64,000 nucleotides of DNA from Paraspadella gotoi (lineage: Eukaryota > Chaetognatha): the NCBI GenBank assembly GCA_051294375.1, contig CM119267.1:17399843-17463842 (forward strand), written 5' to 3'. Each line of letters opens with the position of its first letter. The stretch's first letter is position 1. Shown here one piece after another: positions 40,269 through 49,882 of the stretch. A model generated the notes under the pieces. That model ran no database searches, had not been told where the DNA came from, and was given only the letters and a program-made list of their open reading frames with translations. The position numbers and the translations under genes are program-made.

Positions 40269-40626
40269 CTGGAACGAAGAACAACGAGGAGCAAGGACGA
40301 AGTGTAGTGAGAGGGTAAAATAGAATGTTGGACTGTGATAGGGTGTGCGTGATAATAAAATGTATTCTTCGTTTAACTAATAAAAAAATACTTAATTTTT
40401 TTTCCACACCAATTCATAACATTCTAGCTAGGATAGTTGGAATGTTTATAGAATATTTTCTCAGAGGGTAAATTATCTGAAGAAGCATTTTTTACTTTAA
40501 AAGTAGATCATTACATATAGTATCCTTCAGTTCCTATTAAAACAATTAAATTTATTTTCATGCTTTATTTTTATGATTAATAAAATTTTTAATAAATATA
40601 ATCATAAGCCAGAAATAATTTTTTAC

Positions 40627-40651
40627 NNNNNNNNNNNNNNNNNNNNNNNNN
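40627..40651. other. 25-base assembly gap inside the transporter gene
   Basis: Exactly 25 Ns, the same length as the gap between the DNTTIP1 copies. It lies between the transporter 3' exon and its likely upstream exon. Confidence 0.95.
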
Positions 40652-40912
40652 AGCCGGAGATCGGCCCATAAAAGTCCGAGGTGCATTGCGTTGACGCAGC
40701 AGCGCGCCAAGGAGAAATTAAAAACTTGCAGTTAGTAAGGAAACCGAGCAGGATGAAGGGTCTCGCCAGCGACTCGTCGACCTTACAGTCCCAGTTGCCG
40801 CCAGGCGATCGGCAGCAGAAGGCAGCGTCCCGACCGTCTCTCGCCGAGAAAGAGAAGACGAAAGCGACTGACGTGGATAGCGGCGCCGATGCGCGGAAGA
40901 TGACGGTTGCAT
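40652..40912 (-). CDS. possible upstream transporter exon, frames disrupted
   Basis: On the minus strand one frame reads ATVIFRASAPLSTSVAFVF, which looks like the membrane segment before the EamA 'LGER' motif. The LGERR sequence follows about one base out of frame (LLFLGERRSGR). Similar pieces then occur in alternating frames (LARPFILLGF). This is what an exon with one-base insertions would look like, and the 25-N gap is adjacent. It is uncertain whether this belongs to the same gene as the 3' exon. Confidence 0.3.
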
Positions 40913-43430
40913 TCTCTCTCTTGTTTTTTATAATATGAATAATATTTGATAATAATCATCACATTTTCTTTTTAAAATTTATTAAAAATAAAAATTTTAG
41001 CTTGAAAAAAAAAATTATAAAAAACGACTTTGTTGATAAATAATAGTTACCATAAGAAATAAGTTTTATATAAGGATTTTTTTAAAATAACAAATCACCA
41101 TACTCACTATTTATCACCAAAAATTTGTATTTTATATCAAATAATTTTACAATCAGTATTAAGTTGTTAAAAACTTAAAATTTGGACAAAAAGATGAAGA
41201 AAAGGGACTCGAGAGCCACTGTGATTATACTATTTGAAAATTTTTTTAGATCAATATAAAGTCATAATAGTTTTTTAACTAATTAAATATTATAAATAAT
41301 ATATACATAAAAGAATTACTAGTTTAATCAAAGTCTTTTTGTATCGGTCCAGATTGAAGTCCCTGTAGTAGTTATAATAATAATTAATACAAATAATACA
41401 TGGATTTCAAATGAGAATGAAATGAAAAGATCAAATACTGTGTCTAAATAATTTGTTATAGAAACTTGAGATTTTGAACTGGTAGAAAAATCGGTAACGT
41501 TTTTTTATTTTTCAACTCCCAACTTTCAACTATACGTAGATTAGAGTTTTTTCAAACCTTTGTGTTAATGTTAATAATGATGCGCCATTCCAACGTTTTT
41601 CTGCTGTACCATCTCTAGCGTCGCCGATCGAAGAACGTAAAGCTGATCTGACAAATCTCGGAGCCGTCGCATCGAAGAAATAAATCCGCGGAAATCTTAG
41701 ATATAAATCAAAGAATTTTAGGCTAAATTTTACTTTTGCAGACGTAGTTTTGGCGGCTTTTGAAAAACTATTTAAAAATACTTCTTTTTATAAATATTAT
41801 TATTATATCATCACAGATGAATGAAACCCGGAAACAGAGGAAATATTACCTAATATTACCTAATATTACCTAATATTACCTAATATTACCTAATTACCCT
41901 AAGCCTAAACCCTCTTAACCCTACCTACCCCTAATCTTAAACCACTCTTAAACCACCCCCCTAACCCCTCCCTAACCCCGGTCGGCGAATTGAATTTTAT
42001 TTTTCTCTGTAAAAAAACGTATTTAGGATCGGTGACCGACTTTTGCAGAGTATAAATAACGATTACGAACCTTTCATAGGCCTCGTGAGAATGTTAACGT
42101 TGACCCGGAGAAAAGAAACGCGATCGTACGGGGTCAGTTCAAATAGAGGGCGAAAAAAAGAGGGAGAGAATAAAATGACCGATTGGGAATCATTCATGCT
42201 GATTTTTTTTTATTCGGGTAAGTTATTCTACATATGTACCTGAGCAATCAGAATGTCAAAAGCTTTTTCACAACCATAATGACAGCCATTTTTATTTTAT
42301 AGTTTTTCTAATTAAACCTAAAAAAAAATTTAAGCCTTGAAAAAAAAAAATAGAAAAGAACAAGGATCTGGAAAAGGCCTGTTGCCTCACTAAACCTTGA
42401 AATATATTAATAAGAATTATACTAACTATACTAATTATACTATCTAATAAATGTAAAAAAAATAAAAATTTCCGTCTCAATTTTTTTTCAAAATGAGTTT
42501 AAAATAACACTAAGAGGGGAGAAATGTTGCAAAAGAAGCTGCTGGAAGTCAAGCGCACAAGTGGTTATGAATTAAAGTATTATCAATTTGCTATAAAGGA
42601 ACATAAACGTCAGGGTCTATTCTAACTAATAAAATTATCAAATATCATATTGAGTCAGTTAAGAGTGATAACAAATCTTTTCATTTCACTCCCATTTGTA
42701 ATCCGTGAACTAGTTCATAGTAAGCGAGGTTGAAAGTTGATGAAAGCAGTTGTCCAAAAATTTTGCTCAGTGATAACATATTGTACGAAAAAGGGGAATA
42801 TCGTCTTAAATTCTATCGTGAGTAAGAACGATCGACTACGTTCTCAGGTTCAGGAGGAAAAACAAACAACGGTAACAAAAGACGTTAAGTCTGAAAAATT
42901 TTAATGCTAAATAAAAGGAATAAAGAGAGTTCAGTCTGGAGAAAATTAAGCGAGAGAGAAAAAAAAAGAGAAATATTGTTAACCAAATTTAATTAATCGA
43001 AAAACGAAAGTTTTTATTGGGTTTACTGCGATTTATTTAAAAGATTAGATAACGTACATGTTTCTTGTTTTTCGAGTTGGTGAGTGAGTGAGAGAGAGAG
43101 GGAATTTCCAACAAAGAATTGAGAAAGGGATAGTGGTCAGGTGAAGGCGAGAACATGGAAATAGAGAGAGAGAGAAAAACCATTACATTTGGCAATGTAC
43201 AACAAAGATATAAATAATTTAGTAGACTTAACATTAGCTAATAACAATGAGATAAATAATTTAACTGAATAACTAATAAGTGAAATTGAAATAGAAAAAT
43301 ATAGATAAGAGTGAATGAAAATAAGTAAAGAAANNNNNNNNNNTTGAAAAAAATGATGCGAGTTGAAAAAATTATGCGAATTGAAAAAATGATGCAAGTT
43401 AAAAAAATTATGCGAGTTAAAACAAGTTTG
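40913..43430. other. AT-rich gene-poor stretch
   Basis: Short ORFs only. A 10-bp minisatellite (taatattacc) and CCCTAA-like degenerate sequence lie at 41,841-41,980. A 10-N gap is at 43,334-43,343. Around it, 'aaattatgcgagttgaaaa' units recur five or six times (about 43,344-43,425). Confidence 0.5.
41841..41980. repeat. 10-bp minisatellite followed by degenerate CCCTAA-like repeats
   Basis: Five to six copies of taatattacc run straight into a series of imperfect cctaa/ccctaa/cttaaccc units. This may be a decayed interstitial telomere-type tract. Confidence 0.7.
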
Positions 43431-43440
43431 AACAAACAAT

Positions 43441-44274
43441 GTCGGATCTGCCCACGATCATTAATTGTCTAATTAATTAATTAATTAATTTGATCCAAAA
43501 TGTTTGTTTTTAGATCTTTTCGTCACTAATCAGTGATCACGACAAAAGCAACGATGACGATGATGGCGACAACAACAATAATGCCAATAACGATTGACTT
43601 ACTTGATTGATTGATTGATTGATTAAATAATCAATTAATTGATAAATAATTTGATTGAATAATTAATTAATAGATAAATTAATTTATTGAATAATATATT
43701 GATTAATTGACTGATTAATTAATTATTGATTAATTAATTGATTAATTAATTGATTAATTATTTGATTAATTAATACTTCTTGAATTTACATTTAATATAA
43801 AAAGAAAAAGAAGCATAATCAATTAGTGAAACAGGTTTTTGTTTTTTTCCATTTAAACTCGATTCCATCTAAACTAAAATTCCAGCCTAATCACACACTT
43901 TCCTACCCACTTAAAAAAATTCAAATCAATTGCTCCATTCACTCTCGCGTAATTGGCGTTCAAATAGTGAAATATATTGTTTTATTTTTTCCATTTAATC
44001 TCATTTCCACCTGAAACTTCATATCCAACTCAATCATACACTTTCCTACCCAAACACAAACTTTCATTCCAATCCATCTATCCAATCACGAGTAATTGGA
44101 GTATAATGCTAAGGGTGGACGGACGGACGGACGGAGGACCATTTTATTTGCATAATTTATCATAATATGAGGTTCTGAGATGATCTAAGTGAATGACCGA
44201 CAAGATTGGGGGGTGGACAGACGGACCGACAAAGTGAATTATAGAGTCGGAATCTGCGATATGCAGATCCGACT
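43441..44274 (+). mobile_element. Helentron-like non-autonomous element, family B (complete)
   Basis: The left terminus GTCGGATCTGC (43,441-43,451) is an exact reverse complement of GCAGATCCGAC (44,263-44,273). The latter is the 3' arm of a terminal hairpin AGTCGG-a-ATCTGC..gatat..GCAGAT-CCGACT. Inside are tandem core units, then (ACGG)n at about 44,116-44,136 and a second short ACGG-like stretch before the hairpin. Core repeats, an ACGG microsatellite and a terminal hairpin match the 'pearl'/Helentron-like elements known from bivalves. There is no ORF for Rep/helicase. Confidence 0.7.
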
Positions 44275-44324
44275 AAAAATGGAGCAAATTAAAAACAGTT
44301 CACAATGAACGGTTATTCCAAGGT

Positions 44325-44608
44325 GTTGCGCCTCATTACTTTTCTTTTTACTTATCATGTCATTTATTCCTTATAGTTTATAAGATTTCTTAAAAACAAA
44401 AGGCGAAGCCAGTGGTCGCTTAGATACTTTGACCAAATTTGTTTCCGATGATAACTATTGTTCTCGTTATGCTGTGATTAATTGTAAACCTGTCTGTGAT
44501 TATTTGTAACTGCGACCCATGGCCTACCCCCGACCCGTCCTTCTTGAATAAATCTAATCTAATCTAATCTATTTTGATTTTTAACAAATGAGCAACAAAC
44601 TATAGGCA
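44325..44608 (+). mobile_element. Helentron-like element, family A, right-truncated copy with LINE-tail insertion
   Basis: Starts with the family A left end (GTTGCGCCTC) and aligns to 28,025-28,345. It keeps the empty site of the hairpin insertion and carries its own insertion at about 44,437-44,571. No terminal hairpin follows. Confidence 0.65.
44437..44572 (+). mobile_element. 3' end of a non-LTR retrotransposon (5'-truncated insertion)
   Basis: About 135 bp present here are absent from the sister copy at 28 kb. They end with 'cttgaataaa' followed by 'tctaatctaatctaatct', that is, an AATAAA signal and a short tandem tail as found at the 3' ends of CR1/RTE/Jockey-type LINEs. Too short to name the clade. 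Confidence 0.5.
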
Positions 44609-45105
44609 ATATCAATCTCTTTATTCGAAAAAAAAATCTTTAATTAATAATTTTAAATTCATAATATTTGTGGACGAAATTATTTCACATATATCAGGAA
44701 ATAAACGATATAAAAGCACCAAAAAATTTTAGAAAAGCAATCTAGATTCTTTTCAGGAGTAGCCCACGTAAATCTTTTCATTTATAAAAAAACTTAACTG
44801 CCATTGCGTATCGGCCAAAATTTCTACTTAAAGCTTGTTCAACTTATCAAGCTATTGAATATTTTTGGAAAAAAAAAAACCGCACCTGGAGGCCTCGGGT
44901 AAAGAAAATATACAAACTAGTATTTTCTGAAAATGAGCAACAAAATATTCTTTCTCTCTGTTATTGTCTGTCTCTCTCTCGCTTCTAAGTAGGCAAATTA
45001 AAAATAGATTGAATTGAGTTAATTATATTTTCTATCCAGTTAGATACTATTCTATTATAGTCCGATTCACGTGTACGCTCGAATCACAAAATGACATAAG
45101 GTTTG

Positions 45106-45111
<6 letters not shown>
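44609..45111. other. AT-rich stretch 3' of the POU gene
   Basis: No ORF of interest. It is probably the 3' UTR or downstream flank of the minus-strand POU gene. Confidence 0.5.

Positions 45112-45158
<47 letters not shown>
45112..45158. repeat. (GA)n microsatellite just after the POU stop codon
   Basis: A GA run of about 46 bp begins five bases beyond the stop codon of the minus-strand POU gene, so the mRNA would carry (CU)n at the start of its 3' UTR. Confidence 0.9.
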
Positions 45159-45159
<1 letters not shown>

Positions 45160-45162
45160 TAA

Positions 45163-45348
45163 CTACATCGATATATTGTTATTTTGTTGACACATAAAAT
45201 GCGTATCGAATTCTCTTTTGCAAGATTCCACGATTGATTGCTGCTGTTGCTGCTGATGCTGCAGTAACATTTGCTGAGGTTGTTGCAAAGGATTTTGAGC
45301 TGGACGATGCTGATGTACGGGTGAGTTGGTCGGGGACGGAGTTGACGA
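45163..45348 (-). CDS. POU gene exon 12, Gln/His-rich C-terminus
   Basis: The acceptor is aatcttgtcgttgcag|TCGTCA. 61 residues beginning [20 protein letters not shown], with a QQQQQ run, ending NNISM and TAG. Probably an activation or cofactor-binding tail. Confidence 0.8.
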   Translation of the reverse strand, partial: SSTPSPTNSPVHQHRPAQNPLQQPQQMLLQHQQQQQQSIVESCKREFDTHFMCQQNNNISM

Positions 45349-45903
45349 CTGCAACGACAAGATTTATAAAACGCAGAAATTAGCTGTTTATTTATGAAAG
45401 TTCTTTAAACAAATATCTGAGTCTTTTGTAAACGACAAAATTATAATTTGAACTTTTTTGTTCCATTGTAGTCGATTTAAATTTTTAAACTTTTTGTCCT
45501 GCAGCAACAATAACATAAATAAACACAGTAACATAAAAAACAAGACAAATAAAATGTTTCTTACTACAATTTCCGTTCCCTCTTGGCCGATCTCGTTCGA
45601 CGGCGGGTTGATGCGCTTTTGTTTTTGCCGGCGATTGCAGAACCAAACGCGAACCACCTGACGGAGAGAAAATGAATTATTTCTGGAAATAGGTCGTTCT
45701 TAATTATTATTAATCATTTTGATTTATGAACTAGAATGGAGAAACTTGATTTCGCGCTTTCAATCTTTGGTTAGGTTCCGTGCGAGTTGCTTTTATAAGA
45801 GACAGATATAGCCTATATTATAGGAAAAATAAGGAATTCAAGAAAACTGCTTAACTTTAAACTATTCATTCATTTATTTATTTAATTATTAATTTATTTA
45901 TTT

Positions 45904-45982
<79 letters not shown>

Positions 45983-48900
45983 TATATTTATTTATTTATA
46001 TATTCATTTATTCATTTATTCATTCATTCATTAATTCATTCATTCATTCATTCATTCATTCATTCATTCATTCATTCATTCATTCTATTCACTACATCCA
46101 TCTCAATTAGCGACTTTTCTTTGTCCTTAAAACGTTTTGTCCAACTCGCAACTTTCTCTATTCCCCTGATGCTCTCCTTGAATTAAATTTAATTTCAACT
46201 GGTCCATTTAAACTACACTATCCCTGTTATTTATTCATGACCATCATTTGTGCAGCATATCTATTTACTATTTATTTATTTTATCTATTTACTTACCTCT
46301 TTCTCCATTCCTAACGAATCGGAAATTATGGAGATTTCGTCTGACGTCGGTTTCGGGTTTGACAAAAATGCCTAAAATGAATAACAAACGAAAAGAATAT
46401 GAATATGATAAGGTACGATATAGGATATATGAATATGATATTCAAATCAAATATGTGAAAAGCCCTAAGAGTAGAAAATTTTCGCTGTATGCTTTCAAGT
46501 ATCGATCGCAGGGACGAGGGAATTTCACATAATTTATGTTAAGTATTTGAAAGTAATAATTCATTTAGACAACACGATAATAAACTTGATTTTAGTACCG
46601 TTGTAGTGATTGTCATGTTAGGGAAACATTTTTTTCAACAAAATATATATTATATTTTTCTTAAACTTAGACTTCAATTCCATTAAACTTACGCAAACAA
46701 CTCGACGAGCTTTTGACATCGTTCAATTTACTTAATAGACATCCTGAAAATTATTAAACATTTGTTCGTCGAACATAATTTTGAACCAAACTACATCTCT
46801 CGACTAATGAAATTGAACGAATTTCGGCGAACGAAGATTTTTTTTTTTAAACAAAAAAGTAAGTTGGTCGCATGAAAGCGAAACGGCTCCAAACTTACTT
46901 TTTCCAGCGAAACTCGAACCGAAGTTTCGATGGACGTCCGTTTCTTTCTTCTGCGGCCCAAGTGGTCGACTCCTGAGGAAGTTAATAAGGATTATTATTG
47001 TTTAATGATAATAACGATAGTAATTTTGTCATTAATAATTTTTTTTTAAATGTTATATCTATGGTGGACTAAAATCCACCAACCGTTCATCAGCGGCCAT
47101 TGGTGCCAGAGGCAAGTCATTCGCCTCCCACCCCAAAGGTCTGGGGTTCTAGCCCGGTGGCCGCCTCGCCGTTAAGAGGGACGGGGCGCTTAACCCGCCT
47201 GATCCAAAGCTCAGGGACTGCTTATATTGAACAGTTCTGTCATTTACACATAACAATTATCACTGTCTCTTCATTGGTGAGCCCGACTTCCGAACACAAC
47301 AGCAACAACAACACTTTCAGGCGACATGCCTCAACCTGGCGATGCACTTTCTGCCAACAACACATCAGGCGACATGCCTCAACTTGGTGACGCACTTTCC
47401 ACACCAACAACAATTCACTGAAGAGACGCAACAGACTTCTCCCTATGGGAGGGGGGGATTTATGGTGGACTAAAATCCACCAACCGTTCTTCAGCGGCCA
47501 TTGGTGCCAGAGGCAAGTCATTCGCCTCCCACCCCAAAGGTCTGGGCTTCTAGCCCAGTGGCCGCCTCGCCGTTAAGAGGGACGGGGCGCTTAACCCGCC
47601 TGTAACATGGTGTTACAGCCTGATCCGAAGCTCAGGGACTGCTTATATTGAACGGTTCTGTCACTAACACATAACAATAATTACTGTCTCTTCATATCTT
47701 CACTTTCCGTTTTCATTGAAATTCCTAACTCTCTCCAGTTCCTCATCCTTTCCTCGGTCCTCACCCAAAATATCGACGAATCCTCCGTGCTGTCCTCCGG
47801 TGCAACCGGCGCCGCCGACCCCACCGCCGACGCCGCCCCACCCCGCCGCGGCCCAAACCGCCTCCGGGTCCGAAACCGACGCCGGATTTAAAGGAGGCGG
47901 AGGGGCGGAGTTGGAGTCGGCGTCGTCGAGCCACTTGTGGAGGATCGGCTTCAACTTGCACATGTTCTTGAAGGACAAGTTGAGCGCCTCGAATCTGGGG
48001 ATGAAGACTGGGGGAAAACAAAACTTAAAAGTCGTAAATCTTATCAGGCATTATTATATTTTTTAATTTATTAATTATTTTACATACAGTAGTTTTCATT
48101 TCTATTATTTTATTTTATTTATTTAATTATTCATTAATATATTTATTTATTCAATGAGTTATCAATTGATTCGCAGCTTCAAGCCACGCCGTAACATCTC
48201 AGCGCCTCCAACGCTCGACCCCACCTTGAGATAGTCGTCTGAGAGAAGTCGTTTCCGTAAAGCTTCCCCAAGGCCAACCCGACGTCTCCCTTGGGTGAAG
48301 CCAAGTTTGATCCGCTTCTGCTTGAAGATTTTGGCGAACTGTTCCAACTCCTCCAGATCCGGGGTTTCCTCCTGGAACCATTTAACGTTGGTTGACATTA
48401 GAGATCGTTAATTTTTAAAAGAATAAAGTTTTCCAGCGGAAAATGACGATATGATTTTGGGCCGACTGTTGCCGATGTGCATGTCTTTACCTGACAGAAG
48501 CAGCGGATGCTGATGGCCGGAGGATGAGCGTTGTTGAGCGCAAGATTGATGGGGCAATTGAGTTGCTGGAAAACCAAAATTGAACATCACCAAAAAAAAA
48601 AATTTTTATCGAAAGTTTTTTTTTGTTGTGCAAAAGCAATGATCAAAACGCTATCCACTTACCCTGATTACCTATTTTTGTGAATAACCGGTGACCCCTT
48701 GGTCGGAACTCGTCTTTGCGGGTTTCCCACTTTTCCTTCGCGCCGGCGCCGCTCCTACATTCACTACCGCCAGCGTCGCCGACGCCGCTCCCGACGCCGC
48801 TCCTGACGCGCGCCATTTTTCGAGAGAAAAAAGTTTTGAATCTCCGACGACATTGAGTTTTGATGTTGCTGGAGTTGATGTTGTAGTTGCGCGAAGAGGT

Positions 48901-49784
48901 TGAACGATGTAAACTGAATGGAATGTGAGAATATTTAATCATTGGCGTTTCAGGGTGTGTGCCTTCTACTAAATTCAGTGGTTAACTTACCACGTTATTG
49001 TTGACGGGATATTGCATTTTAATGTCCTTCGTTAGGTGAGTTCCCCAAGAACCTAAAGAGACCAAAAGGTTTTCAAAATAAATGCTAATATTTAATAGAT
49101 CGATAACAATATATTGATAAATAATACGCTTTAAGTTCAAACTGCACCTGGCGATTCCCGAGTCTCCGATTTACAGATGCCGATTTCAGGAGATGCCGCT
49201 GAAATTCCCGAATTTTCTTTAAGCTAGGAGAGAATCGCAAGTATTAATATTGTTCTATTATAAATCGGATTAATTGTTTTAATAGGAATTATTACTAAAT
49301 ATAACCGAATTAAAACCTGATTTCGTTGCGCATCCCTGACATCTTTCTCTTCTGTTTTTGCGGATTTCAATTCCGGTGTGGAATCAGTTTTGCCATTTGG
49401 CGATTCTTGATTCCATCCTAAAAAAATGGGGGACGGAATAATTTTTTCACTGAATACTATTCTTTCACATGTGACTTAGAAATAAAATAAGAGAGAGACA
49501 TGGGAGACATGGGAGACATGGGAGAGTCTTGGTTGAAAGCTTGCAGGATACTGCGATTTTATTATCTTGATAATGGTTGTATGTACTAATTTCATAATCA
49601 GACAATACTTTATAAACTAGTAGTATTAGTACAGTAGAAAACAGATAAAAAGGCATCGTGGCATCATTTGTTCCGCCTGAGAAGTAGCGAAAATTCGGCA
49701 GAACGTTTTAAGAAATCGTTGAAAGAAGGAAAAAGGGGACGACAAAAAAGTATCGCTCTGCCAAAAGAAAAAAATAAAACAGTT

Positions 49785-49882
<98 letters not shown>

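Larger units (their letters stand above)
47061..47694 (+). mobile_element. complete TRIM-type LTR element (634 bp) in a POU gene intron
   Basis: Two near-identical direct repeats bound it (47,061-47,273 and 47,462-47,694), each starting atggtggact and ending ctgtctcttca. It is flanked on both sides by the same 5 bp, TATCT (47,056-47,060 and 47,695-47,699), a target duplication. One base after the left repeat is TGGTGAGCCCGACTTCCG, a plausible tRNA primer-binding site beginning TGG. Directly before the right repeat is a polypurine tract (atgggaggggggga). The internal part is only 188 bp and has no gag or pol ORF. It includes a tandem pair of about 48 bp (gcgacatgcctcaac..). Such terminal-repeat retrotransposons in miniature need proteins from another element. 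Confidence 0.8.

Noticed and set aside
47140-47170. tRNA-like B box (ggttctagccc) suggesting a SINE pair at 47 kb
   Set aside because: The repeats are LTRs of one element with target duplication, primer site and polypurine tract. The B-box match is imperfect and incidental.
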